The notes: generated from the sequence alone by a model not told the origin. DNA of 64,000 nucleotides from Sphingomonas sp. HITSZ_GF (GCF_029543155.1 NZ_JARQXA010000002.1:62001-126000); one strand, 5' to 3'; shown: positions 40,987-51,006, counted from the first letter of the stretch. Made by a program: numbers and translations.

Positions 40987-43251
40987 TTACGCGACGGCCG
41001 CTCGCAACGGTGTTGCCACGTTTCCGGTGGCCTTTGAAAGAGCCGAAATCGCGCAATTGGCCAGCTGGAGTGCCAGAATCGACTCGGCGCCCTGGTTGCG
41101 GTTGAGTCCGTGGGGCATCAGACCGTCGAAGCAGCCGCCATCCTGGGCGCTGGCGAGCGGCATATCCAGGTCGTTGGCGCCGAGATACCAGCGATAGGCG
41201 CGGGTCGCTTCCTCCACCCAGCGGCGCTCGCTAGTGGCCTCCCAGGCGGCGGCACAGGCCTCCACGGTAGCCTGCGCCTCGAGCGGTTGCTGGTCGAACT
41301 GCATCGGCGGCGCATATTCGCGCCCGAAGCTCTCGGTGCCGACGGCGCGGAAGCGCCCCTCGGGCGAGGTCTGCTGGGCGGTGATCCATTCCAGCGTCTC
41401 GAGCCCGACGCTGGTGAACTCGCTGCGCCCCAGCGCCACGCCGGCGCGCAGCAGCGCCTCGGGCAAGCGGGCGTTGTCGTAGGCGAGGACGATCTCGAAC
41501 CAGCTCCACTCTGGCCGACGATTGCCGTCGAGCAGCTCGATCAGCTCCTCGCCGAAGCGGGTGAGGATCTCGCGGCTCAGCGCGTGGCCCGGATGCGCGT
41601 CGAGCATCGCGGCGGCGCCCAGCATCGCGAAGCCACGCGCGCGCGGGCTGCCCAGTTCGAGCGCGATCGGCGCGGTGGCATCGAACAGTGCCGAGGCCCA
41701 GTCGCGATGCTTCTGCGCCCGCGCATCGCGCGCGGTGACGCCCAGCGCCCAGAGCGCACGGCCATTGGAATCCTCGGAGCCGACATCCTCGCACCAGGTC
41801 CGGTCGAAATTCATGAAGTTGCGGAAGCGACGCAGCTCCGGGTTCCAGGCATATTGGACGAAGGCGGCATAGACGCTCGTCCATTTGTCACGCAGCGCCT
41901 CGTCGACATCGTCGATCTTCGACATCAGAATCAGCGCACGGGCATTGTCGTCGATACAATAGCCATGGCGGCGATCGGGCACCGAATAGATCGAATGCTG
42001 GAGCATACCGGTGGCGTCGCTCATGCGTTCCACTGCTGCGATATCCGGCTTGAGCGGCATCAGCGGCTTTGCAGGTGGACGGGCGAAGCGGCGCGGCTTT
42101 GACGCAAGAATGCCGCCCAGCACTTCCATCGCCGTCTCGGCCAGCCGCGGCCAGAGCATCGTGCGGCCGCGGGCATAGGCACGCTCGGCAAGTGCAAGCC
42201 GCGCCGGCTTGTCGGCGAGCAGGCGTACGATTTCGCGAGCGAAGGCCGCGCTGTCATTGAACGGCACCAGCGCGCCATGATCGTCCGCGAGAATCTCGGT
42301 CGCGTGGATATAGGGCGTCGAAACCACCGGCTTGCCGACCGCCACGGCATAGGAAAGCGTGCCCGAAGTGATCTGCGCCGGGTTCGGATAGGGCGTGGCA
42401 TAGACGTCCGCCGCCTGGAGATAGTCGAGCAGCTCGCCCTGCTCGACGAAGCCGTCGACGAAGGCGACATTCCCCGCCACGCCGAGATCGGCGGCCAGCG
42501 CCTGCAGCCGCTCGCGATAGGCCTCGCCTTCATGCGCGACGAGATTGGGATGGGTCGCCCCGAGGATCACATAGAGCGCGTCGGGACGGGCGGCGGCGAT
42601 CGCCGGCATCGCCTCGATCATCGTCTCGATACCCTTGCTCGGCGCGAGCAGGCCGAAGGTGAGGATCACTTCGCGGCCCTGCCAGCCGAAGCGCGGCTTG
42701 AACGCCTCCGGATCGGCAAAGGCACGATCGGGCACGCCGTGCGGAATCATCAGGATCTTGCGATCGTCCGCCGCATGCACGCGCTTCAAGATGTCGCGGC
42801 CCTTCTCGGCCATCACGATCACCCGCGACGCCCGGCGCAGCAGCGCCTCCATTACCCGGCGCTCGTCGGCATTGGGATTTTCGAGTACAGTGTGCAGCGT
42901 CGCGATCACCGGGATGGTGAGGCGATCGAGCAGCGCGATCAGATGTTCGCCCGCGGGCCCGCCATAGATGCCATATTCGTGCTGGACCCACAGCGCCTGC
43001 GCACCCGATGCCTCGATCGCGCGGGCGGTGTCGAGATACGCCGAGCGCTCGTGCTGCGGGATCGATCCGGTCACCGCCTCGGGATAGTCGTATCGGCCGG
43101 GATGGTCGTCCATCGCATAGACGTCGACCTTGAGATCCGGGAAACGCTTCGTGAGCGCCGTGTAGGTATCGGTGGTGTAGGTAGCGAGCCCGCATTTGCG
43201 CGGCAGGAAGTTACCGATCAGCGCTATGTGCTGGGCGTTCGGGGCTTTCAT
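40987..43251 (-). CDS. GT4 glycosyltransferase fused to an alpha/alpha-toroid-like domain
   Basis: 754 residues in two parts. Residues 1-390 are a GT-B glycosyltransferase of family 4: GNFLPRKCGLATYT, HEYGIYGG, ATLHTVLENPN, FGLLAPSKGIETMIEA and the E-x7-E-like region NPAQITSGTLSYAVAVGKPVV. Residues 410-745 are helical (YCIDDNARALILMSK, GRALWALGVTAR, PEWSWFEIVLAYDNARLPEA), like (alpha/alpha) toroid glycosidase or scaffolding domains. With the GH130 gene next, it probably makes or trims a mannose-containing glycan. The donor and acceptor are unknown. Confidence 0.85.
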   Translation of the reverse strand: MKAPNAQHIALIGNFLPRKCGLATYTTDTYTALTKRFPDLKVDVYAMDDHPGRYDYPEAVTGSIPQHERSAYLDTARAIEASGAQALWVQHEYGIYGGPAGEHLIALLDRLTIPVIATLHTVLENPNADERRVMEALLRRASRVIVMAEKGRDILKRVHAADDRKILMIPHGVPDRAFADPEAFKPRFGWQGREVILTFGLLAPSKGIETMIEAMPAIAAARPDALYVILGATHPNLVAHEGEAYRERLQALAADLGVAGNVAFVDGFVEQGELLDYLQAADVYATPYPNPAQITSGTLSYAVAVGKPVVSTPYIHATEILADDHGALVPFNDSAAFAREIVRLLADKPARLALAERAYARGRTMLWPRLAETAMEVLGGILASKPRRFARPPAKPLMPLKPDIAAVERMSDATGMLQHSIYSVPDRRHGYCIDDNARALILMSKIDDVDEALRDKWTSVYAAFVQYAWNPELRRFRNFMNFDRTWCEDVGSEDSNGRALWALGVTARDARAQKHRDWASALFDATAPIALELGSPRARGFAMLGAAAMLDAHPGHALSREILTRFGEELIELLDGNRRPEWSWFEIVLAYDNARLPEALLRAGVALGRSEFTSVGLETLEWITAQQTSPEGRFRAVGTESFGREYAPPMQFDQQPLEAQATVEACAAAWEATSERRWVEEATRAYRWYLGANDLDMPLASAQDGGCFDGLMPHGLNRNQGAESILALQLANCAISALSKATGNVATPLRAAVA

Positions 43252-43394
43252 GCGCCGATCTTTCCTTTCGCTGCCGCAAAACTCTATTGCGTGGGTGACT
43301 CCGCTCGCTCTCCAAACTCACTGTTTTCAATAAGGTTTCATCATGGTGCGATGCAGCATGATACGACTCGGGCGAACCGTTGTAAATCTGGCGT

Positions 43395-43841
43395 TCAGCC
43401 GCGGCCGCGGTACCCCGGCACGCCCTGATCGGGTACCCAGACACCTTCGGGCGGCGCGCCCGACTGCCAGAAAACATCGATCGGGATACCACCGCGCGGA
43501 TACCAGTACCCGCCGATCCTGAGCCAGATCGGAGCCATCTCGTCGAACAGCCGCTGGCCGATGCCGACGGTGCAATCCTCGTGAAAGGCGCCGTGATTGC
43601 GAAAGCTGCCGAGGAACAGCTTGAGCGACTTGGATTCGACTATCGTGTCGCCCGGCACATAGTCGATCACCAGATGCGCGAAATCGGGCTGGCCGGTGAT
43701 CGGGCAGAGCGAAGTGAACTCAGGCGCGGCGAAGCGGATGAGATAGCGCGTGCCCTTGCGCGGGTTGGGCACATAATCGAGTTCGGCTTCCTCCGGCGTG
43801 GTGGGGAGAGTCGAGGTTTTTCCGAGATGCTTGGCGTCCAT
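43395..43841 (-). CDS. queF: NADPH-dependent 7-cyano-7-deazaguanine reductase QueF (type I)
   Basis: 148 residues, the short single-domain form. [13 protein letters not shown] holds the catalytic Cys; the QueF signature ESKSLKLF and the acid pair in FHEDCTV are intact. It reduces preQ0 to preQ1 in the queuosine pathway for tRNA modification. The ATG at 43841 ([10 protein letters not shown]) is the family-like start; one three codons earlier is possible. Divergent from the sulfurtransferase gene 54 bases away. Confidence 0.95.
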   Translation of the reverse strand: MDAKHLGKTSTLPTTPEEAELDYVPNPRKGTRYLIRFAAPEFTSLCPITGQPDFAHLVIDYVPGDTIVESKSLKLFLGSFRNHGAFHEDCTVGIGQRLFDEMAPIWLRIGGYWYPRGGIPIDVFWQSGAPPEGVWVPDQGVPGYRGRG

Positions 43842-43895
43842 CCGCCGCATGTAGGCGTTTGCGCGGGCGTTTGCATCCTTCTAGGACGCATATCC

Positions 43896-44723
43896 ATGGA
43901 CGGGCTCGTAACGACCGAATGGCTGGCCGGCGCCGAAGACGTGCTGGTGCTCGACGCAACCTATACCTCGACGATCCCCGGATCGCCGCCGCGCGATCCT
44001 CGCGCCGAGTTCGAGGCCGAGCATATCGCCGGCGCCCGTTTCCTGGACCTCGACAGCCTGGTCGACGAGACCAGCCCGCTTCCCTCGACCGTGCCGACCG
44101 TGGCGAAGATCGCCGAGCGGCTGCGCGCTTTGGGCGCCGATACCGAGACACCGATCGTGCTCTACGACAATGGTCCGCACCATACTTCGTGCCGCGCCTG
44201 GTGGCTGCTGCGACTGGCGGGCGTCGACGTCGCGCTGCTCGATGGCGGAATGGCCAAGTGGAAGGCCGAGGGACGCCTGTGCAACGGGGGTTCGCACGCG
44301 GACCTGGAGCCCGGCAGCTTCGAACCGCGCAGTGCAAAGTCGAAGCTGCGCACGCTCGACCAGATGAAGGCGGAGACCGGCCAGATCGCCGATGCCCGCT
44401 CGGCGGCGCGCTTCACCGGCGAGGAGCCCGATCCGCGCGCCGAGGTAGCCGCCGGCCACATCCCGGGATCGAGGAATGTCCCCTATCCGCGCTTCTTCAA
44501 TCCGGACGGCACCTGGAAGCATCCCGACGCGATCCGGGCCGTGTTCGAGGAGCACGGCATCGACCTCGGCCTGCCGCTCGTAACCACCTGCGGTTCGGGC
44601 ATCACCGCCGCGATCCTCGCGTTCGGCGCACATCTGCTCGACAATGAGGCCGCGCTTTACGACGGCAGTTGGACGGAATGGGGTAGCCGTCCGGAGACGG
44701 CCAAGGCATTGGGCCCGGCATGA
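43896..44723 (+). CDS. sseA: 3-mercaptopyruvate sulfurtransferase
   Basis: 275 residues of two rhodanese domains. The C-terminal active site reads TCGSGITAA with C232, the CG[S/T]GVT-like loop typical of mercaptopyruvate rather than thiosulfate sulfurtransferases. The N-terminal domain is catalytically dead (YDNGPHHTSCRAWW). It moves sulfur from 3-mercaptopyruvate to acceptors such as thioredoxin. AGGA precedes the chosen ATG. It is followed, with ATGA overlap, by metC and then the channel gene. Confidence 0.93.
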   Translation: MDGLVTTEWLAGAEDVLVLDATYTSTIPGSPPRDPRAEFEAEHIAGARFLDLDSLVDETSPLPSTVPTVAKIAERLRALGADTETPIVLYDNGPHHTSCRAWWLLRLAGVDVALLDGGMAKWKAEGRLCNGGSHADLEPGSFEPRSAKSKLRTLDQMKAETGQIADARSAARFTGEEPDPRAEVAAGHIPGSRNVPYPRFFNPDGTWKHPDAIRAVFEEHGIDLGLPLVTTCGSGITAAILAFGAHLLDNEAALYDGSWTEWGSRPETAKALGPA

Positions 44724-45937
44724 GCAGCGACAAGAACGACAGCCACAAGAACCACAAGGTCGGGCAGGACAAGACCAAGGTCGTTTCCGCCGGCCGGCGC
44801 AAGGAATGGACCCAGGGCATCGTCAATCCGCCGGTGTGGCGCGCATCGACGATCCTCTATGACGACGTCGCGCATCTGCGCGCCAGCGGCGCCAGGGACA
44901 CGCATCACCGGCTGTTCTACGGCCGCCGCGGAACGCCGACGCAGTGGTCGCTCGCCGACGCGCTGACCGAGCTCGAGCCGGGTGCCGAGGCGACCCTGCT
45001 CTACCCGTCCGGTGTCGCCGCGATCGTCACCACGCTGCTCGCGCTGCTTTCGCCCGGCGATCACCTGCTGCTCCCCGACAGCAGCTACGACCCCACCCGC
45101 AATTTCGCCAATGGCATGCTCAAGCGGATGGGGATCGAGACGACCTTCTACGATCCGCTGATCGGCGACGGCATCGCGTCCTTGTGCCGAGACAACACCA
45201 GGGTGATCTTCCTCGAAAGCCCGGGCAGCCTGACCTTCGAGGTGCAGGACGTTCCGGCGATCGTCGCGGTGGCCAAGGCACGCGGCATCGCCACGGTGCT
45301 CGACAATACCTGGGCAACGCCGCTGCTCTTCCCGGCGATCCAGCTGGGCATCGACTATACGATCCTTGCCGCAACCAAATATGTCGTCGGCCATTCGGAC
45401 GTCATGCTGGGATCCGTCACCGCAGCGGAAGGCAAGTACAAGGCGCTCCGCGACGCCACCTATCAGCTTGGCCAGACGGCGAGCCCGGACGATGCCTGGC
45501 TGGGCGCCCGCGGCCTCAGGACCATGGCGATCCGGTTGGAACAGCACGGCCGCGCCGCGTTGCAGATCGCAGAGTGGCTCAAGACGCGGCCCGAGGTGGC
45601 GCGGGTGCTGCATCCGGCGCTGCCCGACTGCCCGGGACACGAGATCTTCGCGCGCGACTTCAAGGGTGCCGCCGGCCTGTTCGCCTTCGTGCTGAATGGC
45701 GGCGGCGAGAAGGAGCGCGCGGCGCTGATCGACAGCCTGGAGCATTTCGGCATCGGCTATAGCTGGGGCGGCTATGAGAGCCTGGCCCTGCCGGTGGACC
45801 CGCAGCGCTTCCGCACCGCTACCGAATGGAAGGCCGAGGGGCCGGTGGTGCGGCTCCAGATCGGCCTCGAGGATCCGGACGACCTGATCGCCGACCTCGA
45901 CCGCGGCCTTGCCGCATTCCGGGACGCAAAGGGATGA
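44720..45937 (+). CDS. metC: Cystathionine beta-lyase
   Basis: 405 residues of the Cys/Met-metabolism PLP family. The cofactor region has FLESPGSLTFEVQDV, TVLDNTWATPLLFPA and ATKYVVGHSDVMLG with K220 as the Schiff-base lysine; SWGGYESL near the end is typical of the lyase. It cleaves cystathionine to homocysteine for methionine. The N-terminal 30 residues are charged and probably flexible. Coupled by ATGA overlaps to the sulfurtransferase before and the channel gene after. Confidence 0.92.
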   Translation: MSSDKNDSHKNHKVGQDKTKVVSAGRRKEWTQGIVNPPVWRASTILYDDVAHLRASGARDTHHRLFYGRRGTPTQWSLADALTELEPGAEATLLYPSGVAAIVTTLLALLSPGDHLLLPDSSYDPTRNFANGMLKRMGIETTFYDPLIGDGIASLCRDNTRVIFLESPGSLTFEVQDVPAIVAVAKARGIATVLDNTWATPLLFPAIQLGIDYTILAATKYVVGHSDVMLGSVTAAEGKYKALRDATYQLGQTASPDDAWLGARGLRTMAIRLEQHGRAALQIAEWLKTRPEVARVLHPALPDCPGHEIFARDFKGAAGLFAFVLNGGGEKERAALIDSLEHFGIGYSWGGYESLALPVDPQRFRTATEWKAEGPVVRLQIGLEDPDDLIADLDRGLAAFRDAKG

Positions 45938-47199
45938 TGCAGCGCTTCGGCGACTGGCTGGCGGGGCACAATCTTCCTTCGCCGCCCGAGCTCTCCGAAG
46001 CGGGCATTGCCGCGGCGATCGCCTTTGCCGCACTGCTTCTGGGCTGGCTCGCCGGGCGCAAGATCGGCCCGCGCGTCGCCGAGCTCTGGATGCGCGACGT
46101 CGACCATGGCCCGCTGTTCAGCGGCCGGATCTGCGAGGTGCTGCGCCACGGCGTCGCCACCCTGCTGCTCGGCATCGTCCTCGCCGCCTGGCCCTGGCAC
46201 CCGCTGGCGGCGCTGGGGCTGGGCTTCGCCACCGGCGCCGCCGCCGCGATGTTCGCTATCGCCGTGCTGCGCGGACTCAACCTGCCCCGCTCGGTCGCCT
46301 GGAGCGCCGCGGCGATCGCCTTCGCCGCGATATTGAGCCACGCGATCGGCGGGTTCGACGCGACCCGAGAGACGCTGGAGCGCGTCGGCATCGACATCGG
46401 CCAGCGCCGGCTCACCTTGCTCTCGCTGCTCAGCATCGCGGTCACCGTGCTGCTGCTCTTCGCCGGCGTCCGCCTGTTCAACCGCATCCTGACTCAGTGG
46501 ATCGCCGGCGCGCGCGGCTTCGATCCCACCCAGAAGCTGCTGTTCCAGAAGCTTGCCGCTATCGCCGCGGTGGTGGTGGCCTTCTTCGTCGGCATCGACC
46601 TGCTGGGGATCGACCTCACTGCCTTCGCGGTCTTCTCCGGCGCGTTCGGCCTCGCCATCGGCTTCGGCCTGCAGAAGACGATCGGCAATCTGATCGCGGG
46701 AATCATTCTGCTGATGGACCGATCGATCAAGCCGGGCGACGTGATCGTGGTGGGCGACAGCTTCGGCTGGGTGAACAAGATCGGGGTGCGTGCAGTCAGC
46801 GTCGTCACGCGCGACGGCAAGGAGCATCTGATCCCGAACGAGATCCTGATGACCCAGGAAGTGGAGAACTGGTCGTACACCGATCGCAACGTCCGCGTGC
46901 GCATCGCGGTGACCGTCTCCTATGATTGCGACCTGAAGCTCGCCCAGGAGCTGATGCTGCGCGCCGCCAAGGAAAGTCCGCGCGCGCTCAACGATCCGCC
47001 CACCAATGTCCGCCTCTCCGCGTTCGGCGAGAGCGGCGTGGAGCACGAGATTCTCACCTGGATCAGCGATCCCGAAAGCGGCGTCGGCAATGTGAAGAGC
47101 GACGTGCTCAACCGGCTCTGGGTGATGTTCCAGGAGAACGGCATCGCGCTGGCGCTGCCGCAGCGCGAAGTGCGGATCACCGAACGGCGGGGCGATTAA
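45934..47199 (+). CDS. MscS-family mechanosensitive channel
   Basis: 421 residues. Five or so N-terminal membrane helices, then the pore-lining TM3 and following beta domain: FSGAFGLAIGFGLQKTIGNL and DRSIKPGDVIVVGDSFGWVNKI; NEILMTQEVENWSY is also typical. It opens upon membrane tension to release solutes. The extra N-terminal helices compared with E. coli MscS make it a larger subtype (such as YbdG/MSL-like). The ATG at 45934 overlaps the metC stop. Confidence 0.92.
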   Translation: MMQRFGDWLAGHNLPSPPELSEAGIAAAIAFAALLLGWLAGRKIGPRVAELWMRDVDHGPLFSGRICEVLRHGVATLLLGIVLAAWPWHPLAALGLGFATGAAAAMFAIAVLRGLNLPRSVAWSAAAIAFAAILSHAIGGFDATRETLERVGIDIGQRRLTLLSLLSIAVTVLLLFAGVRLFNRILTQWIAGARGFDPTQKLLFQKLAAIAAVVVAFFVGIDLLGIDLTAFAVFSGAFGLAIGFGLQKTIGNLIAGIILLMDRSIKPGDVIVVGDSFGWVNKIGVRAVSVVTRDGKEHLIPNEILMTQEVENWSYTDRNVRVRIAVTVSYDCDLKLAQELMLRAAKESPRALNDPPTNVRLSAFGESGVEHEILTWISDPESGVGNVKSDVLNRLWVMFQENGIALALPQREVRITERRGD

Positions 47200-47684
47200 C
47201 CCTCGCCGCAATCCTCAGAGACGAATTCGCCCTTCACCGTCGAATCGACGGTGTTGCTGGCACCATTGACGCTGTACTTCATCTTCCAGGCCGCCTCGAA
47301 GCTCTTGGCGGTATAGGTACCGCGCATCTCGATATGGCCGTCGTTCGGACCCGTCGCATCGAGCTGGATGCCGCCATCAGCCATGCGATCGGTCGTTGCG
47401 GTCCAATCCTCGGGGAAGGATTCGGACATCACGATCACCTTGCCCGTCGCGATATCCTCGGCCTTCAGGCAGACCGTGTCGTCCTTGGTCATCGCGCCGG
47501 TCTGCTGGATCTTGTAGAGGCCAGGGGTCAGCTGCCCGGCATAGCCGCTGCTCGCTGCGGGTGCGGTCGACTCCGCTCCCGCCCCCGCGACGTTACCCGG
47601 CTTTTCGGCCTTGTCGGCACCGCCGCCGCAGGCGGCAAGCAGCGCAGCGGGGAGTAGCGGGAAGAACGAACGGTAATTGGCCAT
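47196..47684 (-). CDS. Lipoprotein, DUF3617-like
   Basis: 162 residues; lipobox LLAAC with C19, then GGG and a low-complexity linker. The mature domain (PGLYKIQQTGAMTKDDTVCLKAEDI and IEMRGTYTAKSFEAAWKMKYSV) fits DUF3617, a family of small envelope lipoproteins of unknown role. One Cys pair (VCLK and DCGE) could form a disulfide. The ATG at 47684 starts the signal peptide. Its stop overlaps the mechanosensitive channel gene by 4 bases. Confidence 0.85.
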   Translation of the reverse strand: MANYRSFFPLLPAALLAACGGGADKAEKPGNVAGAGAESTAPAASSGYAGQLTPGLYKIQQTGAMTKDDTVCLKAEDIATGKVIVMSESFPEDWTATTDRMADGGIQLDATGPNDGHIEMRGTYTAKSFEAAWKMKYSVNGASNTVDSTVKGEFVSEDCGEG

Positions 47685-47891
47685 GATGTGAACCCTGCAT
47701 CCAGCGGAAATGAAAGCCCGGCGCCTCTGGCGCCGAAGCGGCCACCGTGGCGTAATTGGCCCAGCGACAATCGCACGGGCCGTGCGACGGAGATGGATTT
47801 CGATACGTCGGAGGCGGATTTCGGCCTGGCATAGCCTCCCGCCACCCCTCCCCCATTGCCCTTTGCGGGGCGCCGTCCTTATCTGGGGGCC

Positions 47892-49031
47892 GTGCCTGCC
47901 TCTTCCGTGACCGCCCGCATCGCCGATGGTGTCAGCTCGATCCTGCCGGGCGACTGGGACGCCTGCGCAGGTGGCGGCAATCCGTTCGTCAGCCATGCCT
48001 TCCTGTCGATCCTCGAGCGATCGGGATCGGTGAGTCCGCGCGCGGGCTGGCAATCGCTGCCGATCGTGATCGACGATGCAGAGGGCCGTCCCGCCGCGAT
48101 CGCCCCCGCCTATGCCAAGAGCCACAGCCAGGGCGAATATGTGTTCGACCATGCCTGGGCCGATGCCTGGGAGCGCGCCGGCGGCCAATATTATCCCAAG
48201 CTCCAGGTCGCTGTGCCCTTCACGCCGGTGCCGGGGGCCCGGCTGCTGCTGCGCGACGGGGCGCTGGCACCCGCGCTCATCGCCGGGATCGAGGCGGTGA
48301 CCGACCAGAACCGGCTTTCCTCGGCGCACGTCACCTTTCTCGACCAGGGCCAGCTGCCGCTGTTCGAGGCGGCTGGCTGGCTGATCCGCGCCGGCACCCA
48401 GTTCCACTGGGCGAACGAAGGCTATGCCGGGTTCGACGAATTCCTGGGCGCGCTCGCCAGCCGCAAGCGCAAGGCGATCCGCAAGGAGCGCGCCGCCGCG
48501 GTGGAAGGACTGACGATCCGGCACCTCAGCGGCGACGCGATCACCGAGGCGCATTGGGATGCGTTCTGGACCTTCTACCAGGATACCGGCAGCCGCAAAT
48601 GGGGCCGCCCCTATCTGACGCGCCAGTTCTTCTCGCTGCTCGGCGAGGAAATGGCGGACCAGCTGCTGCTGATCCTCGCCGAGCGTGACGGCGTGCCGAT
48701 CGCCGGCGCGCTCAACCTGATCGGCGCCGACGCGCTCTATGGCCGCTATTGGGGCTGCACCGAGGAAGTGCCCTTCCTCCATTTCGAGCTCTGCTATTAC
48801 CAGGCGATCGACGCCGCGATCCAACGCGGCCTCAAGCGCGTCGAGGCCGGTGCGCAGGGCGAACACAAGCTGGCGCGCGGCTATGCGCCGGTCACCACCT
48901 GGTCGGCGCATTATCTTCCCGATCCGGGCTTTCGCCGCGCCGTGGCGGAGTATCTCGAACGCGAGCGCGAGGCGATCGCCGAGGAGCAGGAATATCTGGG
49001 CGCGCTGACGCCGTTTCGCCGGGGCGGGTAG
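47892..49031 (+). CDS. FemAB/GNAT-fold acyltransferase (PF04339-type)
   Basis: 379 residues from the GTG at 47892 (VPASSVTARIAD), which has GGGGG before it; the longer frame from 47856 is possible. The sequence shows the double-GNAT pattern of PF04339 proteins: FVSHAFLSILERSGS early, FDEFLGALASRKRKAIRKERAAA in the middle and YGRYWGCTEEVPFLHFELCYYQAIDAAI near the end, ending GEHKLARGYAPV. These are thought to aminoacylate or modify cell-envelope or lipid targets. Substrate unknown. Confidence 0.87.
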   Translation: MPASSVTARIADGVSSILPGDWDACAGGGNPFVSHAFLSILERSGSVSPRAGWQSLPIVIDDAEGRPAAIAPAYAKSHSQGEYVFDHAWADAWERAGGQYYPKLQVAVPFTPVPGARLLLRDGALAPALIAGIEAVTDQNRLSSAHVTFLDQGQLPLFEAAGWLIRAGTQFHWANEGYAGFDEFLGALASRKRKAIRKERAAAVEGLTIRHLSGDAITEAHWDAFWTFYQDTGSRKWGRPYLTRQFFSLLGEEMADQLLLILAERDGVPIAGALNLIGADALYGRYWGCTEEVPFLHFELCYYQAIDAAIQRGLKRVEAGAQGEHKLARGYAPVTTWSAHYLPDPGFRRAVAEYLEREREAIAEEQEYLGALTPFRRGG

Positions 49032-49058
49032 GGGCGACTGGCATCCGCCAACGCAAAC

Positions 49059-49164
49059 CGTCACCCCGGTCTTGTGCCGGGGTCCACCGGGAGGCAAGTC
49101 ATGGACAAGAGGTTCCAGGTCATCCGCCGCGGCGCAGTGGACCCCGGCACAAGGCCGGGGTGAC
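49059..49164. repeat. Dispersed palindromic repeat, type C
   Basis: CGTCACCCCGGTCTTGTGCC at the left pairs with the right end CCGGCACAAGGCCGGGGTGAC. The loop region of about 60 bases holds partial internal pairing. It has the same two-hairpin design as types A and B. Confidence 0.75.
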
Positions 49165-49217
49165 ATATATCCGCAAGAACCGTAGCCCAGAAAATTCACG
49201 GGCGGGCTCTTGGCCCC

Positions 49218-50996
49218 CTAGTGCTTCGCCCTTTTGTGCTTGGCCTTGTGCGTCGCGGTGGGCGAAGGCGACGGTTCCGGCGTCGGCACCGGCGATTCGA
49301 TCGGCTCGGGCACCGGGCTTGCTTCCGGATTGGGAAGACGACTTTCGCCGCCATGGCCTTCGCGCAGGATGATGTCGCGCTCCCAGCGCGGAACCGGCAG
49401 TTCACCGGGCTCGATCACAGGCGCCGGGACCGAATGATCAATCTTGAACAGCGCGCTGGCACCGTCACGCCATAGCGGGATCAGCCCCTGCTCGAAGCGC
49501 GGATTATAGGCCGGGGGCTCGATCATCCAGACATAGTCGAACGCATCGCGCGGGAAGCGCGCCAGCGCCCAGGCGACCGGGCGCCAATATTCGCGCGGGC
49601 ACTGCACGTCGGTGACGATCTGCGAGGGATCGTGCGCGAAGCGCTTGGCCGCTTCGTAGCGAACCGTGAGCAGCTGGCCGCCGGCCATCGACCATTGATC
49701 ATTGGTATAGGCAAGCTTGCGCTCGAGCGCGAGTGCGGGAACGTGCTGGAGCCGCGTCTGCTTCCATTCGTAGCGGCAGGTCTCGCCGACAAAGGTGATC
49801 AGCCGCGCGCCCTGGGGCAGATGCTCGAGCGCCTTCAGCTCGCGATCATAGGTGCCGCTATAGAGCAGGAAGCTCCAGGTGGTGGCGGCGATGCGCACGC
49901 AGAAGAAGGCCATGCCGAGCGCCGCGACCGTGGCGGCGCCGCGGATCGACAGTCCAGGCTTGGGCCGGATCGCCAGGATACCGATTGCCAGCAGGAACGG
50001 CACCAGCCGCATATCGGCATAGGCCGAGCCGAACACGACGCGCGGCAGCAGGATATAGACCAGGGTGAGGAAGATGCCCGACAGCGCCAGGTTGCGCGAA
50101 TATTGGATGTTGGGATCGCGCACCGCCTTGAACAGCAGCAGGAACAGCACACCCACCGAAGCGAGGTCGAACAGCTGCCAGCGATCGCGGAACACCTGGG
50201 TGATCCACAGCATCTTGGCGCGCCAGTTGAACATGTCGAAGGTCTGGCCCGACACATGATCGCCCGAGCGCCACAGCACCATCATCACGGCCGGCGGCGC
50301 GAGCACGATGCAGTGCAGCCCCGCGCGGAAGCAGGGCAGCAGCCAGCCGCCGACAAGGTCCTTGTGCCAGGGCAGCGCACGGTTGCGGCGCAGGTCGTGC
50401 TGGCGGATCAGCTCGGCGGAGAAGGCCAGCACGCCGAGCAGACCCCAGCCATAGGTGTGGCAGATCCAGATCAGCACCGAGATCGGCACGAACACCAGCG
50501 AGCGGAACATCAGCTTGCCGAGGCGGGCCAGCCGCAGCCACCAGCCAAAGGCGAGCAGCGCGAACGCCATCGACAGCGCGAAATTGACGAAGCCGAAATG
50601 GAAGGGGAAGGCATAGGCGAGCGGCAGGGCGATCAGCGCAGTCGCCGGAATCCTGCCGTGCACCTCGCGCGCGATCCACAGCATGCCCGCCACGGTCATC
50701 GCCGGGATCGAGATCACCACCAGCTTCACCGCCAGTTCGAGCCCGAAGATATAGTGGAGCGGGATCACCAGCAGATCGACGCCGAGATTGCCCATCAGGG
50801 ACCAGCGGAAATCATACCATTCCCGGAGGAAGGGATATTGGTCGTAGGTGAACTGGACGCGGTAGCGCCCCATGTGCCCCGGCAGGTCGACCAGCGGCGG
50901 GATCGTCGGCCACAGCAGCGGAACGATTGCGATGAACGTGCAGAGCAGCACGAACCATCGTGTCTGCCACCAATGAAGCTCCGGATTCCCCTGCAT
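49218..50996 (-). CDS. Polytopic membrane protein, GT-C-like (copy 1 of a tandem pair)
   Basis: 592 residues with about ten membrane helices. After a first helix comes PPLVDLPGHMGRYRV, a luminal loop motif also present in the neighbouring gene (PPLVDLPAHIGRY), so the two are paralogues. The Asp in VDLP is a plausible GT-C type acidic residue. The final 90 residues are soluble, with a Pro-rich tail (SPVPTPEPSPSPTATHKAKH) that could be surface-exposed or periplasmic. The start at 50996 (MQGNPELHWW) is chosen for family-like length. Third and last in a run of three membrane genes. Confidence 0.78.
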   Translation of the reverse strand: MQGNPELHWWQTRWFVLLCTFIAIVPLLWPTIPPLVDLPGHMGRYRVQFTYDQYPFLREWYDFRWSLMGNLGVDLLVIPLHYIFGLELAVKLVVISIPAMTVAGMLWIAREVHGRIPATALIALPLAYAFPFHFGFVNFALSMAFALLAFGWWLRLARLGKLMFRSLVFVPISVLIWICHTYGWGLLGVLAFSAELIRQHDLRRNRALPWHKDLVGGWLLPCFRAGLHCIVLAPPAVMMVLWRSGDHVSGQTFDMFNWRAKMLWITQVFRDRWQLFDLASVGVLFLLLFKAVRDPNIQYSRNLALSGIFLTLVYILLPRVVFGSAYADMRLVPFLLAIGILAIRPKPGLSIRGAATVAALGMAFFCVRIAATTWSFLLYSGTYDRELKALEHLPQGARLITFVGETCRYEWKQTRLQHVPALALERKLAYTNDQWSMAGGQLLTVRYEAAKRFAHDPSQIVTDVQCPREYWRPVAWALARFPRDAFDYVWMIEPPAYNPRFEQGLIPLWRDGASALFKIDHSVPAPVIEPGELPVPRWERDIILREGHGGESRLPNPEASPVPEPIESPVPTPEPSPSPTATHKAKHKRAKH

Positions 50997-51006
50997 CCGA
51001 CCGCTA

